From assembly GCA_900073065.1 (NCBI GenBank), contig FJOG01000004.1, positions 295,507-359,506 on the forward strand: 64,000 nucleotides of DNA. Reading direction: 5' to 3'. Every line of letters starts with the position of its first letter. Within the stretch, counting starts at the first letter, position 1. Of the stretch, positions 1 to 11,933 are shown in pieces. The notes below the pieces were generated by a model. That model saw only the letters and a program-made list of their open reading frames with translations. It was not told the DNA's origin and ran no database searches. The translations under genes were made by a program, and so were the position numbers. The stretch is from Phialocephala subalpina (taxonomy: Eukaryota; Ascomycota; Leotiomycetes; Helotiales; Mollisiaceae).

Positions 1-2
1 CG

Positions 3-2921
3 ATGACACCGTCAGTTCTGGTTTCCACGACAATACCCGCGTCTTCGACTAAAACCGCAACACCATCAGTAAGTATCGTTTTCAGCTTGAGCAGTGTCTT
101 GAGTTCTTTCCTAGCTATTGAGTCTTCGACTATCGCAGATGCATCGCTTCCGGCTTTTTCTGAGATCCTCTCCGCGAGCGTAGTCAGTTCGCATTTCGGA
201 GAAGCTACATCGGCACTCCCCAGTGTCACGATCCTAGGGGCTATGTCCAGCTTGAACAGCATCGCGATATCATCATATTTTCCGGCGTCCTCAAGGATCG
301 ATTCATCAGAAACCAACATCTTCAGCTCCACCCTAGTATCAGAGATCCCGATCTTGAGTGCTGTGGCTACAAGTGCCTTGGCTTCCAGCCCGTTGGTCTC
401 CGAAACTTTGCCACCAAGCTCTGCGGTCTATAATCCATTATCGCCGAGCGTCATTGTTTCCAGTTCTTTAGTGTATGTCTCCATGATCTCGAGCATTTTA
501 ATCTCAAGCAACATACCGACTAGCACATTGGAGAAAAGCTTTATTGAATCAAGCGCTCTGGTTTCTAGCTTCTTATCTCCAACCACCGCGCTCTCGGTTC
601 CCCAGATATATAGTGCCATGCTTTCTAGCTATGTTGCACCCAGCACACTGCCATCCGCCTTGCCAATTTTAAGCTCGTTGGAGTTTGACTCCTTGGTGTC
701 TAGCAACACATCTACCAGCACATTGGCATCGCGCTCCGTCACGTCAAACTACTTGCTAGCTAGCTCTTTAGCATCAAGCTCTATAATTTCAAACACCGTG
801 CTCCCCAGCTCCGCTTTTCCCAGTTATATGGCTAGCAGCGCTCAACCACTCAGCTCCCAGGTCCCTACTTCCATCGTTTCCAGCGGTCTAGCTTTGAGCC
901 CGGTTCCATCCTACTTCCCGGTCTTCAGCTCTCTGGCTTTCAGCTCCGTGCCATCAAGCTCACTCGTCAGCTCTGCAATCTTATCAAGCATAGGCAACTT
1001 CCCAATTTTTTCATCCTTCCAAGGTTATTCTTCACCTCAGTCTTCTATATCGGTTCCATCATCTTCTCCCAGAGAAATTTTATCGTCGGGAAGCTCTATC
1101 TCCAGCTCGAGCAGCATTTCGAGCTCTTTCGGGGTCTTGGTTACGTCTCCTAGAGCGTCGCCAACACCCAGCATCTCCCTCTTAGATCGCGTTTCGAGTT
1201 CAAGGATTGTCTTGAGCCCCACTTCAGGACTGTCGACAAAACGCAGTACTTTCAGTCCGATCACAATATCAGCGTCTGCGTCCAGAGCTCCGCAGAACGG
1301 TACTGCTACCAGTCCGAAAACCTTTCTTAGTACATCCGGAGCGCCGCCCAAGAAGAGCTCCTCCAGTTCGAGCAAAGTCTCTAGTTCTCCTGGGACATTG
1401 CCAAAAACCAGCTTTTCTATTCCGAAGGGCGTCTCGTACTCTCCTTCCAAGTCTGTCTCAACCTCGAGCAGATTCTCGAGTTCTCCTATGGCACCGCCAA
1501 AGTCTACTAGCACCAGTTCAAAGAGTGTCTCGAGCTCATCCTCTCGGATCCTAATTTCGCCAACGAGCCTTTTTCCTACCTTAAGGAGCATCTCACGTCC
1601 TTCATCTCAAATTCCTCCCTCATCATCGAGGAGAATCACCAGCACGAGCAGGGCTTTGAGCACTTCTCCTAGAGTTCTCTACACACCAACGACCCATGTT
1701 TCAAGCTCGAAAGTCACCTCAAGTTCTTCATATCTGGCTCTCACATCATCAACAAGAAGGACTTCCACCTCGAGCAGCCTCTCGAGCTCTAGATCCATTT
1801 GGATCTTATCTCTCTCAGCTTCCTCTCCAGTTCCGAACCTATCGAAACGTGCCATCACACCGTCATCCTCTCACATACCCACAAGCACCAAATTTTCTAC
1901 CAAGACGTCATCCTCCTCCGTACAAACAAGCACGAAGCTTACTGCTGAAACATCCTCAACTCGAATTCTCACCATCCTGGAATCTACCAGGTCGACCTCT
2001 TCTTTTGTCCTTAGTAGCACCAAGAAACTCACTGACAAGCCCTCTTCCTCTCAGGTCCCGCGCAGTACATCATCATCGCCGTCCCCGTCCTCATCAAGCA
2101 CAAAACTGAGTGTGATATCAAACTCCAGCCCAAGTTCAGTCAAGGTACTGAAAACATCCTCTTCCCAAAAAACCACTAGTAGCTCATCAACGCGCAAGCT
2201 CACTTCCACCTCTTTCGTGTCACCAAGCTCAAAGGTACCGCTCAAGTCTTCCTCCGGTCGTCTCAGCACTGGCTCATCCTCCAAGCACAAGGACACATCC
2301 AATCCCGCAACATCTCCAACCAGCTCAAAGATACTCTTGAAACCCTCCTCAACCGGTCAAAGCAGCAGCTCATCCAAATCCAAGGTCACGTCTCCTTTAC
2401 CAACATCTACAACAAGCTCAAAGGTACCTACCCAAATGACCTCCCTGCTTTTGCGCCCCAACACTGCTTATACATCCACTCGCAAGCCTTTACCGTCATC
2501 TAGCGTTCCTGCTTCTGCGATCATTCCAGCAATCGTTACTCAGACTTTAGTCAGTATACTAACACAGCCCCAAAGCACCGTCACTGTATCAAGCCCATAC
2601 ACTGTCACGGTGGCCGCAAGCACCCTGATTGTCACTGCAAACCCAAGCACGATCACGATCACGGTCACTAAAACGGCTGCTGCGCCAAGTGTTCCAGCTG
2701 TCACTTTGACGAGTTATTTGACAATCACGGTTACCGCTCGTAGCGTGGCTCCCATCACGATTTATGCCACAATTACGGCTGTTGCACCAATTATGCCGCC
2801 GATTATAATCACGAGTTTCACAACGATCACGGCTGCGGCACCGAGTGTAGCACCGGTCACGTTTACATGTACGAACAGGGTGAACTGTTGGATGGAGACA
2901 CTGAGAAAGATTGCTAGATGA
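3..2921 (+). CDS. Ser/Thr-rich mucin-like protein, 5' end outside window
   Basis: A single open frame of 972 residues. The ATG at base 3 is probably internal, because the frame is open to the window edge and no signal peptide follows it. Serine dominates, with many SSS, TSS and SSSK runs and basic Pro/Ser blocks in the middle. The last ~140 residues switch to Thr/Val repeats (TVTV, TITVT) of the kind seen in fungal cell-wall and adhesin-like proteins. The protein ends with a short Cys-containing tail and no obvious GPI signal. There is no catalytic domain. A cell-wall or surface mucin is the best reading from composition alone; a low-complexity intracellular protein cannot be excluded. Several long antisense frames are by-products of the serine codon bias. 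Confidence 0.6.
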   Translation: MTPSVLVSTTIPASSTKTATPSVSIVFSLSSVLSSFLAIESSTIADASLPAFSEILSASVVSSHFGEATSALPSVTILGAMSSLNSIAISSYFPASSRIDSSETNIFSSTLVSEIPILSAVATSALASSPLVSETLPPSSAVYNPLSPSVIVSSSLVYVSMISSILISSNIPTSTLEKSFIESSALVSSFLSPTTALSVPQIYSAMLSSYVAPSTLPSALPILSSLEFDSLVSSNTSTSTLASRSVTSNYLLASSLASSSIISNTVLPSSAFPSYMASSAQPLSSQVPTSIVSSGLALSPVPSYFPVFSSLAFSSVPSSSLVSSAILSSIGNFPIFSSFQGYSSPQSSISVPSSSPREILSSGSSISSSSSISSSFGVLVTSPRASPTPSISLLDRVSSSRIVLSPTSGLSTKRSTFSPITISASASRAPQNGTATSPKTFLSTSGAPPKKSSSSSSKVSSSPGTLPKTSFSIPKGVSYSPSKSVSTSSRFSSSPMAPPKSTSTSSKSVSSSSSRILISPTSLFPTLRSISRPSSQIPPSSSRRITSTSRALSTSPRVLYTPTTHVSSSKVTSSSSYLALTSSTRRTSTSSSLSSSRSIWILSLSASSPVPNLSKRAITPSSSHIPTSTKFSTKTSSSSVQTSTKLTAETSSTRILTILESTRSTSSFVLSSTKKLTDKPSSSQVPRSTSSSPSPSSSSTKLSVISNSSPSSVKVLKTSSSQKTTSSSSTRKLTSTSFVSPSSKVPLKSSSGRLSTGSSSKHKDTSNPATSPTSSKILLKPSSTGQSSSSSKSKVTSPLPTSTTSSKVPTQMTSLLLRPNTAYTSTRKPLPSSSVPASAIIPAIVTQTLVSILTQPQSTVTVSSPYTVTVAASTLIVTANPSTITITVTKTAAAPSVPAVTLTSYLTITVTARSVAPITIYATITAVAPIMPPIIITSFTTITAAAPSVAPVTFTCTNRVNCWMETLRKIAR

Positions 2922-5461
2922 TGTCGGGTGAGGGAATGGCTAGGAGGTTATGATGTTTGGTTGTTTAGTTTGAATTCAGCGTGTGCAGCGGAAATGTTTG
3001 TCTTTTCCGGGGAAGGAATGTATATTTAATGACGAGATAGGAATGGGAAACGAGCAAGTTGATGAGTGAGACTTGGATGGAAAGACCGCAGATTTAGGAT
3101 TTTAGAAGATAACACAACTTGGTACCGGCTACTAGCAAACCATATTGCACCGCATTTGTTCAACTTTCAGTGATCAACGCTTTCAATTGCCCAACCTTGT
3201 CTAGACCTTCTCCGCCTACTTTCTTTCAGCAATGTCGGTCGTTAGCTGATACGAGGAGGCATTGCAGCATGCGATTTCTGAATCTGGCTCGATTGAATGT
3301 CAGGGTCCTGGGCTTGAAGCACAGTTTTTGGAAATTTCGTTCGCGTCTGAATGATCGTTGCTGTGTACTTCCGGGTCTCCATGAGGTCCTCGCTTAGCCA
3401 ATGCGGTCTTCTGCATGACTTCGCAACAGCTCAACCTTCCACTATAGGATTTGTCGGTACTGCTAGCCAGTGGAAGTACCTTCGAATAGCTAACAATCAG
3501 GATAGAACGGATTTGCAAGCTGTATTTGAGGTTACCGAGGAACGCGTCCATCCTCTTCGACACCCTAAACATATCCTGGTGCACGTTATTCGAGGAGTCT
3601 GCATCTTCTACGCGAACTGAAACAACACGGTCTGCTTCCAAGAGTGTCTTGGATGGTTGTAGTTTATTCGGGCCTCTGAAGCGCGGTGCAGATGATGTGG
3701 AAGTTTCTGAGTCAACCTTGGCATTGGATTCCCCACATCGAAGCCTGCCCCCGAAAGCATGGCTACCTGCGTTACAGATGAAGTAGAAGATGCTCGAACA
3801 CTAATATTCAGAGCCTTAGAGTCAAATAACTTATATGGAAACCATCTTGTAAGCGTTGAACATTATACACATATCGCAAAAGCATTGATCCAATGGCAAC
3901 CACCCTCTTTTGCATAAGCACAAGCGGTTCGCATCCAAAGTGCTTATATATCGACATCGTTGCAAAGACATCAGCCCTTGTAGCAATGGCACCTAACTTG
4001 AGCCCCTAAGATCTACCTGATGACCCTCACACCTTGAGTGTGTCCCTTTGTACCAAAGTTAGTGGTTCCATTCCTCCCCCAGGGAGTCCTCGGTTAAGGG
4101 GCCACTGAGGTGGTGGTTCCAATGTCTTCGCCAACTCGACCAATGTCCTACTAGTTCCATTGCAATCACAATTTGTGATTGACATGTGACCCTATCCCCC
4201 AATAAGGTACCTATGGTACCCCCTCTAGGCGACTTGAAAAGTCAAGATACTAAGGTCGACTTTGAAGACCATACTAAGGACTCGACGTCAGGAGACTCAT
4301 GGCTCCCTCCGGAAAGCCTCAGAGTTGGAATCAACTCAATACTTGTCATTTGATGAAATGACAGGTGTGTGTAAAGGTGGAGTGTGAACGTATGGAGGTC
4401 GCGTAGCGGCCTATGCACCCTCTGATGCATCCACGTTAATTTGAGAGATGTCTAGGAGTTAGGCATCAAGCGTTGTCCCTTGTTGAATTAGGCTGATAGA
4501 GGATACTCTAGGTGGATTAGTTGGACCCCCTCGCATCATTGGTGAAAGATGCAGAAAGTGGTAGAGGTGGGTTGTAACCATGGCTGATGGTTATAACCAC
4601 CACTTAAGCGAGGCGCGCTTATATATACTCTGGCTGCTTCCCAGATCTCCTGCGTACTGTTGGAGTCTTATTGATACCTCGGATCTCGTAGATCTCCCAG
4701 GACTCCCGGGAGGTGAGTTGGTTGAGTTGAATACGAGTTTTACTTGCTGGGCTTGAGGCGTCTGCACGCGAGGAGGTAAGTTAGAGGTTTTGTTTGGTGA
4801 AGAGACAAGAGTTGATGATGGGTTGAAGTAGCATAATCAGATGCACTAGTTTTCGATTGGGAGTCAAGCTAGTGGTCCAAATGGGCGAGAGTTCCACGTC
4901 TGGAAAGTCAAGTTGAAAGTTCGCTTAATTACTTCTTGCTTTTCCTCGATCAACAACACTCGAACTTTCCAGCCACAACACCAACGAAGAACAACCTCGA
5001 ATCTGCGCAGACACCTCTTGACGTAAGCGAAACCCTCAATTAGCCCTTCTTGATATCGCCAGACTTGTCCAAGGTATGTAAAGTCAAAGGCGCATACGCG
5101 CATCAAGTCCCGCGCTTCCATAGTCTTGACTATTCGCACCCTCGATGGCAATATCCAGCTAACTTGAACGCGCAGACGTCTTCCGATCTCTTTCTCAACC
5201 AATAGACGTGTCTCCAACCTCCTGAGGCAAGTCATCAATATCTTCCCAAGTCTCCCCTCTGCCCGTCGTAGCGCTTAGCGAGTCTGCACGTCTGCGCTTT
5301 TCGCTATCCTCTAAGGCACAAGCAACAAGAGACTCCAAAGACTGTTGACACCAACCTCCTTTTGCATTTTGCGCGTGATCTCCCCTGAGAGTCCACTACC
5401 CTTGGTGATTCGCTAACGCAGGTGCAGATTTCAATAATTTCAACCGCCAAACTCCACCAAT
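2922..5461. other. 2.5-kb intergenic stretch, possible LTR remnant
   Basis: No frame here has family resemblance or a credible gene structure. From about 4440 to 4740 the sequence has features of a decayed retrotransposon long terminal repeat: a TATATATA run near 4621, a hairpin just upstream (separate entry), and a G/C-poor leader. No second copy, primer site or reverse transcriptase frame is visible in the window, so this stays a suggestion. The rest shows nothing I can name. Confidence 0.35.
4570..4598. repeat. Hairpin-forming inverted repeat
   Basis: Two 12-base arms, GGTTGTAACCAT (4570-4581) and ATGGTTATAACC (4587-4598), are reverse complements except at one position, with a 5-base loop. 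It lies ~25 bases upstream of a TATATATA run and could belong to the promoter of a decayed LTR. Its function is unknown. Confidence 0.5.
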
Positions 5462-6487
5462 ATGACCTTCACAAAGTCCACAATGATGTTCTTCCCCGAG
5501 TACCCCGTCCGCGCTGTCGCCTACCGACAAGCACAAATATACGTCTACGAGAATCCCGAAGCTTTCCGACAAATCCATGACCATCATACAGCTAAAGGAA
5601 GAGCGGCATATACAGCTGAGGTTGAGCAATGCAAGGCACGATTCCCGAATGGCTTCCCAGGCGCGACTCCTGCTCTCGGTAGAAACTACTTCATCACCAA
5701 GCTCTTCCTCCATGTCAATGGGCCTGTGCCAACCACGAACGATCCACCTGTCGAGCTTGGCATTCCCGAGCTGAAGAAGGATCTCGAGGAGATCATTGGC
5801 CGAGCAATCCAGCTTGCACCTTCCAGCGCCGTCATTCAACGCAACTTAGAGATCATGAACCCTTCGGAGGTTGAGGAGGATCACAACGTGTCCAACGAAG
5901 AAGATGACAGCTGTGAACATGGCTGTGACCATGAACCTGAGGCTGACGAGGAGGAGCAGAGTGAGATCGAGGAAGAACGCACTCCAGTTGGATACATGTT
6001 TGGCGCCGAGGATGAGGAACAGGGCCAATCTGGAGATGATTACGACGACGAAAATGAGGAGGACGACGAATACAACCCTTCCTCATCCAAGTCGAAGGCT
6101 TCTCGCCCAGCCAAGGCATCCTCCTCCAGGGCCAAGTCCAAGCCGCACAAGCCAGGGCGGATAGCCCGTGGAACCGCCCAAGTTGGTATCCGGCTTGGTC
6201 TTATCGACCCCAACAGCGTCTCCACCTCCCAGGCGGCTCCACACCATACACAAATACAACAGGATTACATGGAGACAGACGGCAATGGCCTGGTCGACCT
6301 CTGTTACTTCCCACGATGCGTCCGTTGTGAAAAGCAACGCCGTGGGTTCTATTGCGACAGGAAATTTGGATGCAGCAAATGTGCTGGGAAAGCGTGTGTC
6401 CGTGAACCTGTGAGCAATAGGACGGCGAGTGGATATTACGGAAACCGAACGAATATTATGATCAATCCCGCGACCTACTTCCCTTGA
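5462..6487 (+). CDS. Acidic protein with C-terminal Cys6 motif
   Basis: An intronless 341-residue frame starting MTFTKSTM. Residues 1-135 form a globular region with no family I recognise. Residues ~136-205 are strongly acidic (long E/D runs) and are followed by a basic Ser/Lys patch (SKSKASRPAK and similar) that could serve as a nuclear localisation signal. Near residues 278-305 there is a cysteine cluster with spacing C-X2-C-X8-C-X5-C-X2-C-X4-C, preceded by CYFPR. This recalls a fungal Zn2Cys6 cluster but the spacing is not canonical. An acidic stretch, a basic patch and a metal-binding-like C-terminus fit a nuclear or DNA-associated protein, which is inference. Long shadow frames on both strands reflect the biased composition. 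Confidence 0.7.
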   Translation: MTFTKSTMMFFPEYPVRAVAYRQAQIYVYENPEAFRQIHDHHTAKGRAAYTAEVEQCKARFPNGFPGATPALGRNYFITKLFLHVNGPVPTTNDPPVELGIPELKKDLEEIIGRAIQLAPSSAVIQRNLEIMNPSEVEEDHNVSNEEDDSCEHGCDHEPEADEEEQSEIEEERTPVGYMFGAEDEEQGQSGDDYDDENEEDDEYNPSSSKSKASRPAKASSSRAKSKPHKPGRIARGTAQVGIRLGLIDPNSVSTSQAAPHHTQIQQDYMETDGNGLVDLCYFPRCVRCEKQRRGFYCDRKFGCSKCAGKACVREPVSNRTASGYYGNRTNIMINPATYFP

Positions 6488-7120
6488 AGTCGTTTCGCTT
6501 GTCGTCATCGATAGTCTCTCATGGATGGGTCTCTGCCACCTTGCGTAAAGATGGTAAGATTACATACCACAATCTCTTGGTCCACGGTGGCCCCTTCGTC
6601 CTATCGTCACTGACTTTATCTTGTCTTTTGGCATTCTCGAAAAACTTTCCTACGGAATGTCCCGTGTGTAAAGCTATTGGTCACCCAGGATTTGGTCTCA
6701 TCAGCACTTTTGTTAGAGTACAATTTCCACCATGGAGCATGGAGGAAACGGAAAATTGGTTAAGCGAGAAGAATTTCTGGCTGATTTGGAGAGAACAATA
6801 AGCAAAAAGGTCTTGGAGGAACTGGATCAGAGAGATGTGGAAGGTTTGGATATCTTGGCTTGAGGGGATATTTGAAATACCATGCTGGCACCGATGAGGA
6901 AGTGGTCGAAAAAGGCGCTTGCCATTTTGGTGGAAGCGAGGATTGTGAATCTGCGAAAGATCACTCGCCAATGACGCCCATAGATTTTTCAGTCATGATT
7001 CAATTAGACTCTAGATCTCGTCAGACTCTAGACCCTAGGTAGATAAAAAAGCTTGGTACTAACCAACCTCAACCTCCCTGCACTTGATGCCATGCTCCGA
7101 ACAACCTCCTCACCACACCC
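6488..7120. other. Intergenic, no feature recognised
   Basis: The 633 bases between the Cys6 protein and the convergent membrane-anchored gene contain only short frames without family resemblance. They probably hold the two 3' untranslated regions. Confidence 0.5.
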
Positions 7121-9386
7121 TCACATTATAACACAACCCCCCTTCTCCTTCCCATTCTTCAAAAGCACACCCATCCCCTCCCTCATCTCTCTCCACTCCC
7201 TCCTCCTGACTCCCGTCGTAGGACCCACATAAACACCCCAAGGATGCTCCGTACTCAATTTCCACATGTCTTCCAGACTGATTCTCGCTCCCACACCATT
7301 CAAACCAAACAGGTCGCTCCAGATCAGTTGGTCTAGGATTTGGAAGGTGCCTTTATATCCTTCTGGATACTTTCTCTTGTTCTTAGGTTGTGTAGTCGAG
7401 GAAGATGATGGCACTGATGGTGCCGAATCTGCAGGAGAGTAGGAGGCATCGATGGCGTGGAGGAAGGGGCGGAAATCGCCTGCTTTGGCGAGGAGAGATT
7501 TGTCATCGGTAGTGGAGTTTAGTTCGTAGAGTGCTGGGAGTGGTTCGGTTGAGGGTGTTGCTGTGGGGTCGAATGATGAGAGTGAGTTTGGTGTTATCGC
7601 TAGGCAGACTGTTTTTGATAAGTTTGTTGGGAAGGATGGGAGATCTTTGATGGTTTGGAAATCTCTGGTAATTTCGTTAGCGCGTCTCCGGGGTGAGAAA
7701 ATTGGGGTTTGACTTACTTCCTGGCACCATCCAGGTTACCTTCAGCGATCATCTCTTCCCTACCATCAATCCAATGCAGTGTCGCCTTTCCCCGGATCTT
7801 AGACCCATCCAAAATGCCTTCCCAGCCACTATTGATGCCCTCCTCAATACTCTTCACCAATCCCTGCCACTGCTCCTCACTCTGCCCATACGCCAACCTA
7901 TAAATCACAAACCCAAACGCCTCAACTTTATCATCCATCTGTGCTTTGACCCATCCCTCTGTTTGGCGTGCAATCGGATTGTCGATCTCATAACTTAAAC
8001 TCTTATGACAAAACTCCCTATCAATCAACAGACTCGGCGCCTCCATGAAATCTGGGCCTGGCATAACCCTCTGCCGTTCTCTCTTCCTATCTTCCATAAC
8101 TTGAGCCAAAACACCCCTCATCGTGCCCTCCATCTCCGCGAAGATCCCTGCATAAGCTGCATTCAATTGTGCTTTCGGAGCTTCGATGTTCGCTAGCCGA
8201 GGATCGATTCTTCGGTCTGCTGTGATGAATCCCTCGGTTCGTTGACGAACGTAGATGTCGGCGTCGAGGTACATGTCTTGAATTTTGTTCAAGATGAGCA
8301 TGGCGTAGTGGTCGATGCGGATGGTGCCATGGGTTTCTGAAATGATGCGGCCGGAGCTCATGACGGCGACGAAACGGTCTTTCCAGATTTTTTGAAGGGT
8401 TTTGAGGTGTGTGTAGAGCCAGGAGCGGGATTGAATTTGCATGTGGGAGAAGTGGCACCTGAGCATGCAGTCAGACATTGGTACGATGAGACATAGTCGA
8501 TAATAAGGACTTACTTGATGTATTCGTGCCACAGTTGAGTGAAATTATACGCGATTGGTTCTCCACGTGATGAGGTAAGTGCTGTGATGGCATCTTGGAA
8601 TACGTCGATCTCAGCCCAGAGCTTGTTGTGGACGTATCTAATATCTCCCTGTACTTTTGGGGTACATAGATGTTTCCACACATCAATAACTTGCTCGATG
8701 ATCGCAAGTGCTTCTTCAATATTCTTCTCCTCGTCGAGACCTTTTGCCTTCCATTGAGCTTCAGTCATTGGCGCCATCCCAAACCAGATCTAGAACGTCA
8801 ACATCCGTCCCGGAACCAAGGTTCATAGAGACTTACTTTCGTCCTCATAACTTTGAAGCTCCTCTCCAGCATCGCAGGAGGCGTTTGGCTGAATGCATCC
8901 TCGAGAATGTTGTCCAACCCACTCATAATGTACATCATCCTAATCATCGGCGGCGGGCTGACCGCTGTCTGAGATCCAAACGGTTCAGCAGGCCCCGGAA
9001 GCTTTGAGAATGGCTCAGGAGCCCAATCTTTGTACGGCTCGGCTAACCATCTCATTCCTTCGCCGGGAAATAGAGGAAGTGAAGTTTTTTCGCCGCCAGG
9101 CATGATTCCTGTGATCGCGGCTTGGATGAAATGATTCATGGTCGAGGTCTCGAACGATGGGCCGGCAGCTGCAATTTCATTAAATCAATCAAGGAAGATA
9201 CAATCACGTGGAAGACGTACGAACTTTCTCCTCCACATCCTGTGGTCCAGGACCTCTAAGGCTGGGACCGACATTCTGGTTTCGATTTCGCCACTCTGCC
9301 ATAGCGCCGATTAGAAAAAAGACTGAGAAGAGGCCGATGAAACCAATTAATATCCAATATAAGATTGTCCACAGCAATGAAAGCAT
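7121..9386 (-). CDS. Single-pass membrane-anchored unknown protein (5 exons)
   Basis: Assembled from five exons (9386-9221, 9168-8837, 8789-8515, 8458-7718, 7664-7121) with GTAAG-type donors and TAG/CAG acceptors; all phases agree, giving ~685 residues. The N-terminus (MLSLLWTILYWILIGFIGLF) is a strong transmembrane segment of about 25 residues, followed by a proline-rich stretch and a long, mainly helical soluble region. The C-terminal ~100 residues include a Ser/Thr/Lys linker and end in GGCVIM; CVIM fits a CaaX prenylation box. An N-terminal membrane helix plus a lipidated C-terminus would tether both ends. I do not recognise the family; it resembles conserved hypothetical proteins of filamentous ascomycetes. 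The start was chosen because the hydrophobic segment begins there. Confidence 0.75.
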
Positions 9387-10670
9387 GCTTTTGTGGAGTA
9401 AAGTGAATTCGAGGATGTGAGGTTGAAATAAGATGAAAATTGAGCATGGGTAGTTTGTGGTTTGACGTGCCAAGACCCAGCCCTCTTTGGGAAAAGGGGG
9501 GAGATATTTATAGATCTGCACTAGCGAAACTACTGTGTACTCGGCTTCAAAGACTTCGAAAGCGAAGGCAAAATTGAAGAAGTTGGACATGTGACTGATA
9601 CGGTCGCTCCATGAGACTTACGAATGTGAAAGTCTCGTTGGCTAATTGGCTTGATGGGTCGTTGTTGCCTTCGCGATGCGACGATACGGGATTGCTCAGA
9701 CGCGAGAATGAGGCACGGAACGCGTGAGCGAGACACGAAGTCATGTTTTCGCGTTTCGCTGCCTAAAGTTGCCTTGAGATGTAGATAAAGAGGCGAGACA
9801 GTCTGGCTCGAGGTGTAAGAAATTTTAGAACGAAGAAGGCAGCAGGTTCTCGAAGTGCTGGGTTTTGGGAGACGCATTGTACCGTGTTGCCCAGTGGCGA
9901 TATTGTCCCAGAAGATCTGGGATTTCTCTGTTATGTTTTTCGAGGAGAGTTCCAGAAATCCAAGGCCGGAAGAGAGCTCAACCAAATTATATTGTTTTGT
10001 GTTTGATTGAAGTTGACAGCATTTGGTCCTGCAGCTTGGCTTCGCCGCACCGTTTAAGATTAGCATCTGCTTTGACCCTCTTTCGAAACTGAGGAGAACA
10101 TCGAAATACGTTCATGGTCGGCTCATAAGTTCTTGAAAGTACCAACATGATCTGATCATTGAGACCCATTCATGCATTATAGGCAGCTTCGAGTAACCTC
10201 ATAAGTTGAAAGATGCTGGATCACGTGCCCGCGACCTTTTCGCCACATCACTTTCTGGATGTCGGCCTCAAATTGGGAGTTACTAAATTGTTCTTCCTGG
10301 CTCGAGCTCGAGAGATTACATCACAATCAGAGTAGCGGAGCGGGGCGGGGCGGTGAAATTAAGATAGGTGGGGCGGATGTGGTACAAGAAATAATTATGG
10401 GCTGGCATGCGAAAGGGGCTGGTCATTAGCGAGCTTTGGCTGGTAACGACAACGACCAACGTACTCCTGCAGGTTAACGCGCACAACACCCCACCCCCAG
10501 CCCGCGATTATTTTCACGACGTACTTATTCCAAGTATCCGCGTATTATCACCCAAATCTGTTCTCATCCTTCAATTGCTTTCACCTATGTCAATCGCGGT
10601 CTCGCATTCCACTCGTTGTTCGCTCGTTCAGGTTACGCCAGAGAAGGAAAGGTTCACATAAAGGCCTCCA
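9387..10670. other. 1.3-kb divergent promoter region
   Basis: This lies between the membrane-anchored gene (leftward) and the coiled-coil gene (rightward). A 178-residue frame on the minus strand (9530-10066) has no domain or credible composition and is judged spurious. A G-rich tract with repeated GGGGCGG boxes at about 10335-10375 sits ~300 bases upstream of the rightward gene. No RNA gene was recognised. Confidence 0.45.
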
Positions 10671-11933
10671 ATGCCTCGATATCCCAACAATATGCATCCT
10701 GGCCCCAACGAGCCATCACCTCGCGGACCCGACGATCGGAAGCGAGCGAGCGCCCATTATTATCATCCCGACTTATATAATCCGGTCGATGATAACGAAG
10801 TCCAGCGCTCGCCCAGGAGCACAGGTGCGGCAGTGGAGACTCCTCTCTCCCAGCCAAGACAGCATCAGGTGAGCCCTTCAATTCAAATGCTGATACAGCC
10901 GTCTGACTCTACCACAGCAACCCATGATGCCGGGAGAGCAGGGCAGACCGCCAGTCACAAACAACGGCCCTCTCGGTCGAGGTGCGGCAAACGGCATATC
11001 ACGTGCACGGCCACCGTCCTACCCAGGTCCTCCTTTCGAGGAACTTGAAAACAACAAGACTCAGGCAACCACGCAGCGCCAGCAGCAGCAGCAGCAGCAG
11101 AGACGTCGCGGATACAGACGAACGGACTCCGGCGAGGATGCAGATCAGCTTGCTGCACCGCCGCCGTCAAACGGCAGACCTGAATCAATCTCACTCTCAA
11201 ATCAAGCACTCCCCATCACAAGAGACAAGCCCAATACCCGGCCCAGAAACCCCCCCCAACAGCCGGAGCCTGCATCTCCAGCCATATCGGAAGCTTCTAT
11301 AAGCACAGGAAACACCATCCCACGACTCAACAGCCCCAGCGTCATGACGAGTGTGCTGCAACCTCTAGATGGGAAGGTCAACGAGTACAGCGCACAGATG
11401 AACGAGGCACAGAAGCAAATGGCCCAGCTCGATCTCGAGATGGCTGCTCTCCAGGAGCGACGTCGGGAAGCGGAAAATCGGTATATGGTGGCTAAAACGA
11501 AACATGATGACTACCGACGTCAATACCAGGGTGTCGAGAGGGCGCTCCGGGGAGAGCCCAACGTCTTTTCGCCGATGAGTTTCGAGGAGTGAGTATTCAG
11601 GAACCCTTTCCCTTTTTATCTTCTCTCTAGCACTGGAACATGTCAACCTAGCTAGCCCCCTCTATTGTCCTGCCAAGCGTGGGTCATTGGAACTTTCCCT
11701 GGTCATTGGACTCGTTGGTCTACGCGGCCAGTAACCTCCTATATCTCATTCCTCGATCGCGAACTTCCCTTGATAGCATCAGCTAATTGCCTAGTGATGA
11801 TAGTGATAGGCCGTCAACGCAACAAACCGCACAGCCGCCGCCAACTCCCGGCGCGCACTCTCGGACAGAGTCTTGGAGCTCTATGAAGCCCAAGTCTGGA
11901 ACTCGCTTTCGAATGAGTAAAATCTTTGGCTAA
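10671..11933 (+). CDS. Proline/glutamine-rich coiled-coil protein (3 exons)
   Basis: Exons 10671-10868, 10918-11588 and 11795-11933 join in phase to give ~335 residues. The first ~60 residues are Pro/Arg/Asn-rich (MPRYPNNMHPGPNEP), followed by a polyglutamine run flanked by arginines and a Pro/Ser-rich disordered segment. Residues ~210-280 form a predicted coiled coil (KQMAQLDLEMAALQERRREA). Read-through of the second intron would stop after SFEE at 11592. The third exon is supported by a GTGAGT donor, a CTAAT branch point and a CTAG acceptor, and its frame stays open to a basic tail ending SKIFG. The function is unknown; a scaffold or trafficking role is possible but unproven. Confidence 0.65.

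Noticed and set aside
428..2302. Several long frames (83-184 residues) antisense to or overlapping the Ser-rich protein
   Set aside because: They are products of the repetitive serine codons (TCN/AGC) read in other frames; they have no start context or domain.
3119..3786. Cluster of 86-113-residue frames on both strands
   Set aside because: Overlapping on opposite strands, no splice logic linking them and no family resemblance.
4864..5238. A 124-residue minus-strand frame upstream of the acidic protein
   Set aside because: Composition is Arg/Trp/Leu-rich without any domain; likely chance.
9530..10066. A 178-residue minus-strand frame in the divergent promoter region
   Set aside because: No domain, no supporting splice sites, and it lies in what should be promoter sequence.
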